NCBI GenBank assembly: GCA_964427505.1
Contig: CAYRUO010000006.1
Location: 82,207 to 146,206 of the forward strand
Length of the DNA stretch: 64,000 nt
Reading direction: 5' to 3'
DNA from: Thermanaerothrix sp034436175
GTDB lineage: Bacteria > Chloroflexota > Anaerolineae > Anaerolineales > Anaerolineaceae
The stretch's first letter is position 1, and every line of letters begins with the position of its first letter. A program made the position numbers and the translations under genes. Shown here piece by piece: positions 34,887 to 43,238 of this stretch. Below the pieces are notes generated by a model that worked only from the letters and a program-made list of their open reading frames with translations, was not told where the DNA came from and did no database searches.

Positions 34887-35834
34887 ATGGAACGTAAAGG
34901 TGTAGCGGTAGTTGCAGTTGGTGGCAATTCGCTGATCAAGGACCCACAGCATCAGACGGTGAAGGATCAATACGAAGCCGGCGCCGAGTCCATGCACCAC
35001 ATTGCGGGCATGATTGCCGAGGGGTGGGATGTGGTTGTCACCCATGGGAATGGTCCGCAGGTAGGGTTTGTGCTGCGTCGCTCCGAATTAGCCCGGCATG
35101 AGTTGCATGAGGTGCCGTTGGACGTGTGCGGTGCCGATACTCAGGGTGCGATTGGCTATATGTTCACCCAGGCGCTGTATAACGAATTTCTGCGCCGAGG
35201 GATGAACAAGAAAGCCGTGGCGGTGGTTACCCAGACCGTGGTGGATCGCAATGACCCGGCGTTCAAGAATCCCACCAAGCCGATTGGGTCGTTCATGGAC
35301 GAAAAGACGGCCAAAGAACGCGCCGAGAAGGAAGGCTGGGTGGTGGTGGAAGATGCCGGGCGCGGTTGGCGGCGTGTGGTGCCTTCCCCCAATCCGATTG
35401 ACATTGTGGAAGCCCCGGCGATCCGCACCCTAATTGATGCCGGTTTTGTGGTGGTGGGTGTCGGCGGCGGTGGTATCCCGGTGGTGCGCACCGAGACGGG
35501 TGAACTGGTTGGGGTTGAAGCGGTGATTGATAAGGACTTCGGTTCGGCGTTGCTGGCTACGATGATCAAAGCCGATGTCTTTATCATCAGCACCGCGGTT
35601 GAGAAGGTGGCGTTGAACTACAACAAGCCCAACCAGGTCTGGCTGGATAAGATGACCGTGGCCGAAGCCAAGGCCTACATGGCCGAGGGGCACTTTGCCA
35701 AGGGCTCGATGCTGCCCAAGATTCAGGCCTGCATCCGCTTCCTGGAGAATGGTGGTAAGAAAGCCATTATCACCAATCCGGAGAACCTGACGCGGGCGTT
35801 GCGGGGCGAAACCGGCACTCTGATTGTGCCTTAA
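34887..35834 (+). CDS. arcC: Carbamate kinase
   Basis: Carbamate kinase of 315 residues, amino-acid kinase fold, making ATP from carbamoyl phosphate and ADP with release of ammonia and carbon dioxide. VAVGGNSLI at the start, THGNGPQVG near residue 52, GVGGGGIPVV near 190 and the late GSMLPKIQACIRFL are typical. GAGGTGAATGAGGT precedes ATG 34887. Together with the two upstream carbamoyltransferases it would form a substrate-level phosphorylation module. No arginine deiminase gene is nearby, so the arginine pathway is a weaker explanation. Confidence 0.94.
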   Translation: MERKGVAVVAVGGNSLIKDPQHQTVKDQYEAGAESMHHIAGMIAEGWDVVVTHGNGPQVGFVLRRSELARHELHEVPLDVCGADTQGAIGYMFTQALYNEFLRRGMNKKAVAVVTQTVVDRNDPAFKNPTKPIGSFMDEKTAKERAEKEGWVVVEDAGRGWRRVVPSPNPIDIVEAPAIRTLIDAGFVVVGVGGGGIPVVRTETGELVGVEAVIDKDFGSALLATMIKADVFIISTAVEKVALNYNKPNQVWLDKMTVAEAKAYMAEGHFAKGSMLPKIQACIRFLENGGKKAIITNPENLTRALRGETGTLIVP

Positions 35835-35850
35835 TTCACGTGCCTTGTCA

Positions 35851-35880
35851 TTGGGAAGGGTGATTTTTCACCCTTCCCAA
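35851..35880 (+). terminator. Hairpin after carbamate kinase
   Basis: A perfect 12-pair stem (TTGGGAAGGGTG with CACCCTTCCCAA) with a six-base loop lies 17 bases after arcC. No T-run follows, so it may reduce rather than end transcription into the transporter genes. Confidence 0.55.
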
Positions 35881-35964
35881 GCACCAACTGCGACGATCTG
35901 ACCAAAGTTATCGGTTAAAATACGAGCAATTGGCGTCTTAGGGGTGGAGTAAATCTACGCTGAA

Positions 35965-35985
35965 CCTTTCAAAGAAAGGAGGTGA
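35965..35985 (+). promoter_or_regulatory. Shine-Dalgarno-like sequence in a hairpin, no gene attached
   Basis: AAAGGAGGTGA (35975-35985) is fully complementary to the 16S rRNA 3' end but has no start codon at a useful distance. CCTTTC (35965-35970) can pair with GAAAGG (35974-35979) and hide it. It lies in the 258-base leader between arcC and the BMP gene. I recognise no riboswitch in that leader. Confidence 0.4.
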
Positions 35986-36092
35986 GGCACCAGAAGCACA
36001 TTAGGCAGAAAATTGCCGTTCGTTAAGTAGTTTCTGCATCACTGCTGTCCATTCCAAGACTCTGATTGCTCATTGTAAGGAGGAGGAAGAAA

Positions 36093-37379
36093 ATGAAACG
36101 CACGTGGTTTGTCCTGAGTGTTCTGTTGGTTTTGGCGGTCGTGTTGGCGGCCTGCCAACCGGCAGCGACCCCTGCGCCAACGACGGCGCCAACGCAACCC
36201 CCTGCTGAACCCACAAAACCTGCCGAACCGACCAAAGCACCTGAGGCAACCCAACCGGCACAACCGCAGGAGTTCGTCTTTGGAATGTTGCTGGTAGGGC
36301 CCTACAATGATCACGGTTGGAGCGAGGCCCACTACAACGCCGGCCTCTATGTTGAGCAGAAGGTGCCCGGTGCAAAGATGGTGTATATTGACAAGGTCAA
36401 CTCGGCTGATCGCCCTGGCACGACGCCCGAGCAACTGGCTGAGGACCTGGTTTCCAAAGGCGCGAAATTGGTGATCTTCAACTCCGATGATATGAAGGAT
36501 GGTGCTGAAGCGTTTGCCAAGAACCATCCAGACATCATTGTCATCCATGCGTCGGGTGATGGCGCCTGGAAAGAAGGCAAGAACTATCGCGATTTGCCCA
36601 ACCTGGGCAACGTGATGGGGCGCATGGAATACGGTAAGATGATCGCCGGATGTGCAGCAGCGCTGACCACCAAGACCGGCCAGATCGGTTATTTGGGTCC
36701 GCTCATCAACGATGAAACCCGCCGCCTGGCTGCGGCAGCCTATCTGGGTGCTCGTTACTGCTGGAGCCAGTACCTGCAGAAGGATCCGGCGCAGTTGAAG
36801 TTCAAGGTGACCTGGATTGGCTTCTGGTTCAACATCCCCGGCGTGACCTCAGACCCGACCCAGGTTGCGGATGATTTCTTCAACAGCGGCTATGATGTGG
36901 TTATCTCGGGTATTGACACGACCGAGGCATTAGCCGAGGCGAAGAAATTCCGCGGTCAGGGCAAAGAAGTATGGGCAATCCCCTACGATTACATTGGCGC
37001 TTGTGAAGAGGGGCAGGAAGTCTGCCTCGGTGTGCCGTACTTCAACTGGGGTCCGATGTATGCTAAGTATGTTCAGGAAGCCATTGCCGGAACCTGGAAG
37101 CCCTCGTGGGATTGGGTTGGTCCGGACTGGAATGACATCAACAATCCCGACACCAGCCATGTTGGCTTTGTGAAGGGTGCGGCGCTCTCCGCTGAGGCCT
37201 CGGCCCAGTTGGATAAGTTCATCTCTGAACTGGCCGGTGGGTTGAATCTGTGGAAAGGCCCGCTCAACTTCCAGGATGGTACGCCCTTCCTGAAAGAGGG
37301 TGAGGTGGCTACTGACCTCCAGGTCTGGTACCTGCCGCAATTGCTTGAAGGCATGGAAGGCCAGAGCGTTAGCCAATAG
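36093..37379 (+). CDS. BMP-family ABC substrate-binding lipoprotein
   Basis: Basic membrane protein (BMP/Med/PnrA) family binding protein of 428 residues for a nucleoside or purine importer. The signal peptide has the lipobox LAAC near residue 22, followed by a Thr/Pro/Ala linker and the ligand domain from EFVFGMLLVGPYNDHGWSEA. AAGGAGGAGG precedes ATG 36093; a longer upstream frame from 36066 is rejected. Most characterised BMP proteins bind nucleosides, which suits the deaminase genes upstream. Specificity between nucleosides, bases and ureides is open. Codons look optimised for high expression. Confidence 0.9.
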   Translation: MKRTWFVLSVLLVLAVVLAACQPAATPAPTTAPTQPPAEPTKPAEPTKAPEATQPAQPQEFVFGMLLVGPYNDHGWSEAHYNAGLYVEQKVPGAKMVYIDKVNSADRPGTTPEQLAEDLVSKGAKLVIFNSDDMKDGAEAFAKNHPDIIVIHASGDGAWKEGKNYRDLPNLGNVMGRMEYGKMIAGCAAALTTKTGQIGYLGPLINDETRRLAAAAYLGARYCWSQYLQKDPAQLKFKVTWIGFWFNIPGVTSDPTQVADDFFNSGYDVVISGIDTTEALAEAKKFRGQGKEVWAIPYDYIGACEEGQEVCLGVPYFNWGPMYAKYVQEAIAGTWKPSWDWVGPDWNDINNPDTSHVGFVKGAALSAEASAQLDKFISELAGGLNLWKGPLNFQDGTPFLKEGEVATDLQVWYLPQLLEGMEGQSVSQ

Positions 37380-37390
37380 TTCGAAGATCA

Positions 37391-37421
37391 GGGGGAAGGC
37401 TTGAGACGCCTTCCCCCATTT
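37391..37421 (+). terminator. Attenuating hairpin between binding protein and ATPase
   Basis: A perfect ten-pair stem (GGGGGAAGGC with GCCTTCCCCC) with a seven-base loop, followed by ATTTTCT, lies directly after the binding-protein gene. Such partial terminators let binding proteins outnumber the membrane components. Confidence 0.65.
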
Positions 37422-37440
37422 TCTCATGGCCGGGTGTGAT

Positions 37441-38904
37441 ATGAACGTTGAACTGATCAATATTCACAAGTGGTTTGGACCGGTTCACGCTAACGATGGC
37501 ATCACGCTTCATATTCCCAGTGGCGTCATTCAGGGATTGCTGGGTGAGAACGGGGCCGGAAAAAGCACGTTGATGAAAATCCTTTCCGGATTCTATCAGG
37601 CCGATGAAGGGGAAATCCGTCTAGACGGGAAGCCGGTAAAGATCGAATCCCCTGCCGACGCGATCCGCCATGGGGTGGGGATGCTCCATCAGGATCCGCT
37701 GGATTTTCCACCCATGCGGGTGGTGGACAATTTGCTCATCGGCCATCGGGGTGGACTATTCCCTAACCGCGCGGAGGCGATTCGGGCCATGCAGGACTTA
37801 CAAGCGCGGTTTGGTTTCAATATTGACCCCTATGCTTATGTGGATACCCTGACCGTGGGTGAGCGCCAACAATTAGAGATTATGCGGTTGTTGTGGTTGG
37901 GCGCCAGAGTGTTGATCCTGGATGAGCCAACCACAGGCATTAGTGCCAACCAGAAAGAAAAATTATTTGCGACCCTGCGTGCCTTGGCCGAACAGGGGAT
38001 GACCGTCATTTTTGTCTCTCATAAACTGGAAGAAGTGGAAGAACTGTGTCATCGCGTTGCCGTCTTGCGCCAGGGACGGTTGGTGGGAGAGGTTGAGCCC
38101 CCCTATCGCACCGAAGACCTGGTGAAATTGATGTTCGGCAAGGTCGTGGTGCCTGAGGACAAAACGCATTTTGATTCGAAGGAACCCCTTTTCCGCCTAG
38201 AAAACTTAAGCATCGAAGATTATCGCCTGCAGATTCGTGATGTGACCCTAACCGTGCACCGGGGGGAGGTGATCGGCCTGGCGGGTATGGAAGGGTCGGG
38301 CCAGCGTCAGTTTCTCCAAGCGTGTGCAGGGATTATCCGTCCGGTCGCCGGGGATATTTATCTGGACGGCAAGCGGCTCACCGGGCGCCCCTATCGTGAC
38401 TTTCTGGAGGCGGGTATCACCTACGTGCCGGCTGCACGTTTAGAAGAAGGATTAATCCCGGGGCTCACTCTGACAGAACATTTTGTCTTGGCCGAACCGC
38501 AGGAAGGGTTTGTGGTCAACCGGCAAAAAGCCGCGGCGCTGACAACACAACGTATTGCCGATTTTTCAATCAAAGGGATGCCCACGAGCACCGTGGAGTC
38601 GCTATCGGGTGGAAATCAACAACGGGCACTGCTGGCGATGTTGCGCCAGCCGCTTAACTTGTTGCTGTTGGAGCATCCTACGCGTGGCTTGGATATCGAA
38701 TCTACCATTTGGATCTGGGGCAAGTTAAAGGAACGCTGTCGTCAGGGTACCGCCATTATTTTCACCTCGGCAGATCTTGAAGAAATCCTGCATTACAGTG
38801 ACCGCATTTTGGTCTTCTTTGGTGGCAAAGTCTCTCAACCCATTGAGGCCACCAAAACCAGTGTAGAAGAATTAGGCCAGTTAATCGGTGGCAAGGGATT
38901 CTAA
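37441..38904 (+). CDS. ABC transporter ATP-binding protein, double domain
   Basis: Nucleoside-type ABC ATPase of about 487 residues with two fused nucleotide-binding domains, as in NupO/YufO and sugar importers. The first has Walker A GENGAGKST, signature TVGERQQLEI and Walker B VLILDEPT. The second has a degenerate Walker A (GMEGSGQRQF), the signature LSGGNQQRALLA and LLLEHPTRGLD, where the usual Asp before Glu-Pro is replaced. Such asymmetry is normal in this group. ATG 37441 is preferred over 37426, which abuts the hairpin. Confidence 0.92.
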   Translation: MNVELINIHKWFGPVHANDGITLHIPSGVIQGLLGENGAGKSTLMKILSGFYQADEGEIRLDGKPVKIESPADAIRHGVGMLHQDPLDFPPMRVVDNLLIGHRGGLFPNRAEAIRAMQDLQARFGFNIDPYAYVDTLTVGERQQLEIMRLLWLGARVLILDEPTTGISANQKEKLFATLRALAEQGMTVIFVSHKLEEVEELCHRVAVLRQGRLVGEVEPPYRTEDLVKLMFGKVVVPEDKTHFDSKEPLFRLENLSIEDYRLQIRDVTLTVHRGEVIGLAGMEGSGQRQFLQACAGIIRPVAGDIYLDGKRLTGRPYRDFLEAGITYVPAARLEEGLIPGLTLTEHFVLAEPQEGFVVNRQKAAALTTQRIADFSIKGMPTSTVESLSGGNQQRALLAMLRQPLNLLLLEHPTRGLDIESTIWIWGKLKERCRQGTAIIFTSADLEEILHYSDRILVFFGGKVSQPIEATKTSVEELGQLIGGKGF

Positions 38905-38919
38905 ACGTTTGGAGTAGCC

Positions 38920-39963
38920 ATGGTAAAAGCATCATCCCGGTGGACCAATCTTGCCTTTCAACTTCTGGCCATTGTTTTAGCGCTGGCGTTTACCTCTTTA
39001 GTGATGATATTGGCGAAGGCGGATCCCCTAGAGGCCTATCGCAACATTGTTGTCGGTTCAGTAGGATCTGTCAATAAATTTAGTGATGTTCTTGTGGCCT
39101 GGGTGCCGCTTTTACTCGCAACATCAGGGCTTCTGGTGACCTATACGGCGGGGTTGTGGAACATCGGCGTTGAAGGTCAAATCACATTAGGGGCAATCTT
39201 TACCACGTGGGCGTTACGGGTGCTTCAAGACAGCACGCTTTCCCCCGGATTGATTATCGTGATCGGGTTTCTGAGCGGGGCGCTGGGGGGAATGCTGTGG
39301 GCAAGCGTGGTGGCGTTCCTCAAGATTTACGGCGGCGTCAATGAGATTTTCGGTGGTTTGGGCATGAATTTCGTCGCCACAGCCCTGACCATTTGGTTGA
39401 TCTTTGGCCCCTGGAAGCGCCCTGGGATCGGCTCGATGAGCGGCACCGAGCCCTTTAAAGAAGCCCTATGGCTACCTACGTTCACGGGATTGCGTATTAG
39501 TCCCTGGTCGCTGGTGGTGGGAATCGTGGGCATTGCAGTGATTTATCTTCTATTACAAGGCACCTATTTCGGTTTGAAGTTGAAAGCCGTGGGGCGTAAC
39601 CGGCGGGCGGCATTTTTGCTCGGAATACCTACGACTCAATACATGTGGGCGGCCTTTCTATTATGCGGCCTTTTTGCCGGGTTAGCCGGTGCAGTGCAAG
39701 TCTTGGGGGTCTACCATCGCCTGATTCCTTCGATTTCGTCAGGATATGGATTTTTAGGGATGTTGGTGGCAATGCTGATCAACTATCAGCCCACTTGGGC
39801 CGCCCCGGTGGCCTTGTTCTTCGCTGCGCTCAACATCGGTAGCATCCAATTGCCGATTGTGATGAAATTAGACTCGACCCTTTCCGGGGTGTTGCAGGGC
39901 GCGCTGGTGTTAGCGGTGCTGCTTATGGACGGCGTCCGTCAACGTATTTTGCGACGACGATAA
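38920..39963 (+). CDS. ABC transporter permease, nucleoside type (NupP-like)
   Basis: Integral membrane permease of 347 residues in the branched-chain/ribose/nucleoside permease superfamily. About nine or ten hydrophobic helices are visible, with the typical GLWNIGVEGQITLGAIF after the second helix and the cytoplasmic coupling segment GRNRRAAFLLGIPTTQY near residue 225. It follows the ATPase by 15 bases and precedes the second permease by ten, giving a complete importer with the BMP protein. Confidence 0.92.
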   Translation: MVKASSRWTNLAFQLLAIVLALAFTSLVMILAKADPLEAYRNIVVGSVGSVNKFSDVLVAWVPLLLATSGLLVTYTAGLWNIGVEGQITLGAIFTTWALRVLQDSTLSPGLIIVIGFLSGALGGMLWASVVAFLKIYGGVNEIFGGLGMNFVATALTIWLIFGPWKRPGIGSMSGTEPFKEALWLPTFTGLRISPWSLVVGIVGIAVIYLLLQGTYFGLKLKAVGRNRRAAFLLGIPTTQYMWAAFLLCGLFAGLAGAVQVLGVYHRLIPSISSGYGFLGMLVAMLINYQPTWAAPVALFFAALNIGSIQLPIVMKLDSTLSGVLQGALVLAVLLMDGVRQRILRRR

Positions 39964-39973
39964 AGGAGGGCGC

Positions 39974-40969
39974 ATGGATACCGCGTTGGTCATTGGGATT
40001 GCAGGTATTCTGGCTTCGGCCGCACCAATTGTGTTCGCGGCAATCGGTGAAACGATCATTGAACGCGCCGGAGTGATCAATCTCTCTGTTAACGGAGCCA
40101 TCCTATTAACCGCCATGGCAGGATTTGCGGTGGCCGTGACCACCGGGAGCGTGGTATTGGGACTGTTGACCGGGGCTGTGATCGGAGCGCTTGTGGCTCT
40201 GGTGGTGGCTTTTGCCAGCATTACGCTCAAACAATCACAGGTTGCCGTTGGGTTTGTGTTGGCGCTGTTGTGCCGCGATTTGGCTTATTTTTTAGGTAAC
40301 CCTTACATGGGACTTTCTGGTCCGCGTTTGCCCCATTTACCCATTCCGGGATTGGCGAATATCCCTGTGTTGGGGACCATTTTCTTCCAGCATGACCTTA
40401 TGACCTATTTGAGTTTCGTGCTGATTGTCTTGGCATATATCTATATCTTCCGTACTCGTCCGGGGCTGATGTTACAAGGGATCGGAGAACGCCCCGCGGC
40501 TGCCTATGTGCGAGGCGCAAATGTCAATTTACTCCGTTACGTTTACACCGTAGTGGGCGGTGCGTTGATTGGATTGGCCGGCCCAATGTATTCACTCAGC
40601 GTCAAGGCCGGGTGGAAGGGAACGATCTCCGGCCTGGACGGGATCGGTTGGATCGCACTCGCGCTAACCATCTTTGGCGGCTGGAACCCGCTACGCGCCG
40701 CCTTGGGGGCATACTTCTTTGCCTTTTTGCAGTGGCTGGGACTTGTGCTACAGCCCAGTCTCCCCAATATTCCTTCCCAAGTGCTTCAAGTTGCGCCCTT
40801 CCCCTTGATGATTTTGACCCTCTTGCTGGTCAACGTAGGTAATGCGGAGTGGGTAGATCGAACACTGGCGGGGTTGCCTGAACAGACCCGTCACGCGATT
40901 GCCCGCATCTTACGTGCGATGCGCACCTCGCCTCCGGCAGCGCTGGGTGTGCCCTTTGAAAAAGAGTGA
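39974..40969 (+). CDS. ABC transporter permease, nucleoside type (NupQ-like)
   Basis: Second integral permease of the importer, 331 residues with eight to ten hydrophobic helices. GETIIERAGVINLSVNGAIL near residue 25 and the coupling segment GERPAAAYVRGANVN near 175 identify the NupQ/YufQ type. AAAGGAGGG precedes the start. It pairs with 38920-39963 as a heterodimer, the usual layout for BMP-dependent nucleoside importers. Confidence 0.92.
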   Translation: MDTALVIGIAGILASAAPIVFAAIGETIIERAGVINLSVNGAILLTAMAGFAVAVTTGSVVLGLLTGAVIGALVALVVAFASITLKQSQVAVGFVLALLCRDLAYFLGNPYMGLSGPRLPHLPIPGLANIPVLGTIFFQHDLMTYLSFVLIVLAYIYIFRTRPGLMLQGIGERPAAAYVRGANVNLLRYVYTVVGGALIGLAGPMYSLSVKAGWKGTISGLDGIGWIALALTIFGGWNPLRAALGAYFFAFLQWLGLVLQPSLPNIPSQVLQVAPFPLMILTLLLVNVGNAEWVDRTLAGLPEQTRHAIARILRAMRTSPPAALGVPFEKE

Positions 40970-40999
40970 GCATAACTATTCCTTTGTAAGGAGATACTC

Positions 41000-42253
41000 A
41001 TGGGAAATTTTGTCGGTTATCGCTGTTCGCTGTGTGGCACAGACTACCAACCTGATCAAGTCACGTATACCTGCCCGAAAGACGGGGGTAACCTGGATGT
41101 CCTTCTCGACTATGCGGGTATCAAGAACCGCTTTCAGGTCAATGATATTACCAGCCGAAAAGATTACTCAATATGGCGCTATTTGCCCTTGCTACCGGTT
41201 GAGGATCCCGGCGGTGAGGGAACACCGCTGCGTATGGTAGGGTGGACGCCGGTCTATACCCCCCAACGCTTAGCCCGGGAATTGGGAATCAAGACCTTAT
41301 GGGTAAAGGATGAAGGGCGCAATCCGACTGCTTCGTTCAAGGACCGCGCCAGTGCCGTTGTGGTGGCTCGAGCACGCCAGATTCAGGCTGACGTGGTGGT
41401 AACGGCCTCTACGGGGAATGCTGGGGCTGCATTGGCGGGAATGGCTGCAGCGATTGGGCAGAAAGCGGTGATTTTCGCGCCCAAGACTGCCCCTCCGGCG
41501 AAAGTAGCCCAACTGCTGGTGTTTGGAGCGCAGGTTATCTTGGTTGATGGTAATTATGACCAAGCTTTTGATCTGACCATCCAGGCGAGCCAGGAATTTG
41601 GTTGGTATTGCCGCAACACCGGATATAACCCCTTTACCGCCGAGGGCAAGAAGACGGCAGCCTTGGAGATTTGGGAGCAGGTTATTCTCAACATACGCCC
41701 CGGCTCGCGACCTTTGTGTGTATTTGTTTCCGTCGGAGATGGGAATATCATCTCTGGAATACACAAAGGGTTTAAGGATTTGTTGGCACTGGGTTGGTTG
41801 GAGCAAATGCCGCGCATTTTCGGAGTGCAATCCGAGGGTTCGGCGGCGGTAGCGAATGCTTATTTCAAGGGCACCGAAGTGATCGAGCCCGTATCGGCTC
41901 AAACCATTGCCGATAGCATCTCGGTTGATCTGCCGCGCGATGGGGTGCGGGCAGTGCGTGCGGCGCGCCAGACCAATGGTGCATATATCACGGTGCCCGA
42001 TGGTGAGATTTTGAAAGCGATTGCTGATTTAGGGCGGGTGGGCATCTTTGCCGAGCCGGCGGGGGCGACAGCCTATGCCGGACTAAAGAAAGCATTACAA
42101 CAAGGATTGATCACCCCAGATGATCCGGTTCTGGTGCTCAACACCGGGAGCGGCCTCAAAGATGTGCGCGCGGCGATGCAAGCCGTCAAAGAAGCGCCGA
42201 TCATTGAGCCAACCCTTGCGGCGCTCAAAACCCATCTAAAACAGATGGCATGA
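41000..42253 (+). CDS. Threonine synthase-like PLP enzyme with zinc ribbon
   Basis: Fold-type II PLP enzyme of 417 residues. An N-terminal zinc ribbon (CSLCG, then CPKDGG) is followed by the PLP-lysine motif NPTASFKDRAS near residue 110 and the phosphate loop ASTGNAGAALAG. This is the ThrC pattern (phosphohomoserine to threonine). Its position inside a catabolic operon, with no other threonine gene, leaves open a lyase role such as on 2,3-diaminopropionate, which a related fold-type II enzyme (YgeX) performs in E. coli purine degradation. TAAGGAGATA precedes the start. Confidence 0.8.
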   Translation: MGNFVGYRCSLCGTDYQPDQVTYTCPKDGGNLDVLLDYAGIKNRFQVNDITSRKDYSIWRYLPLLPVEDPGGEGTPLRMVGWTPVYTPQRLARELGIKTLWVKDEGRNPTASFKDRASAVVVARARQIQADVVVTASTGNAGAALAGMAAAIGQKAVIFAPKTAPPAKVAQLLVFGAQVILVDGNYDQAFDLTIQASQEFGWYCRNTGYNPFTAEGKKTAALEIWEQVILNIRPGSRPLCVFVSVGDGNIISGIHKGFKDLLALGWLEQMPRIFGVQSEGSAAVANAYFKGTEVIEPVSAQTIADSISVDLPRDGVRAVRAARQTNGAYITVPDGEILKAIADLGRVGIFAEPAGATAYAGLKKALQQGLITPDDPVLVLNTGSGLKDVRAAMQAVKEAPIIEPTLAALKTHLKQMA

Positions 42254-43215
42254 GAGTTATGGAAACACCTACATTCTCGATCGTGGTGCCAGTTTACAAT
42301 GAAGAGGGCTGTTTAGATGAACTCTATCGCCGCGTTGTGGCGGTGATGGAGAGTACGGGTGAGCCCTGGGAACTGGTGCTGGTGGACGACGGCTCACGTG
42401 ATCGTTCCACCGAGATCATCAAACGCTTAGCAGAGCAGGACCGGCGCGTGCGGCCGATCATTTTTGCGCGCAACTTTGGTCATCAGATCGCAGTGACCGC
42501 CGGCTTGGACTACAGCCGCGGGCAAGCCGTGGTGATCATTGACGCCGATTTGCAGGATCCGCCCGAGGTGATTCTCGACCTTATTGCCAAATGGCGCGAG
42601 GGTTATGAGGTGGTGTATGCCGTGCGTACCGAGCGCGAGGGTGAAACGTGGTTCAAGAAATTCACCGCAGCGGCGTTTTATCGGCTGATTTACCGCATCA
42701 CCGATGTCAAGATCCCGGTAGATACGGGAGACTTCCGCCTAATGGATCGCAAAGTGGTGGATGTCTTAAGCCGCATGCGTGAGCACCACCGCTTTTTACG
42801 TGGTATGTCCGCTTGGGTGGGGTTTCGTCAGATCGGCGTGCCTTACAAACGGGCTCCTCGCTACGCGGGCGAAACTAAATATCCTTTGCGCAAGATGTTG
42901 CGTCTCGCGCTCAATGCGATCACCAGTTTTTCCTATTTCCCACTCCAATTAGCGACCTATATTGGGTTTGCCGCGGCCGGCTTGGCGATTGTTGCGATCC
43001 CTGTGGTGATCATCTTGCGCGCTTTGCAGCCCCAGGCCTTCTTTGGCCAAGCCTCCACGCTGATTGCGGTGTTGTTCCTAGGTGGGGTGCAGTTGATCTC
43101 ACTGGGAATTTTGGGTGAGTATGTAGGTCGTATTTACGATGAAGTCAAAGGGCGTCCGCTTTACGTCGTGCGTGAAGCGCCCTCTGATGATCAAACCCTA
43201 GCGAAAAAACCATAA
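42250..43215 (+). CDS. Family 2 glycosyltransferase, GtrB/ArnC-like
   Basis: Membrane-bound glycosyltransferase of 321 residues that likely transfers sugar from a nucleotide to undecaprenyl phosphate. It has IVVPVYNEEG at the start, LVDDGSRDRS near residue 45, IIDADLQDPP near 97, and two C-terminal transmembrane helices (about 235-260 and 272-295), matching the GtrB/DPM1 type. It overlaps the preceding gene by ATGA. A second ATG at 42259 is possible. It seems out of place in a purine operon and may be a later insertion into the transcript. Confidence 0.88.
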   Translation: MRVMETPTFSIVVPVYNEEGCLDELYRRVVAVMESTGEPWELVLVDDGSRDRSTEIIKRLAEQDRRVRPIIFARNFGHQIAVTAGLDYSRGQAVVIIDADLQDPPEVILDLIAKWREGYEVVYAVRTEREGETWFKKFTAAAFYRLIYRITDVKIPVDTGDFRLMDRKVVDVLSRMREHHRFLRGMSAWVGFRQIGVPYKRAPRYAGETKYPLRKMLRLALNAITSFSYFPLQLATYIGFAAAGLAIVAIPVVIILRALQPQAFFGQASTLIAVLFLGGVQLISLGILGEYVGRIYDEVKGRPLYVVREAPSDDQTLAKKP

Positions 43216-43238
43216 ATCAAGAAGAGGAGTGTGTAACG

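Noticed and set aside
35881..36092. Purine riboswitch in the BMP leader
   Set aside because: None of the conserved junction or loop sequences of purine aptamers is present; only a hairpin and a hidden SD are visible.
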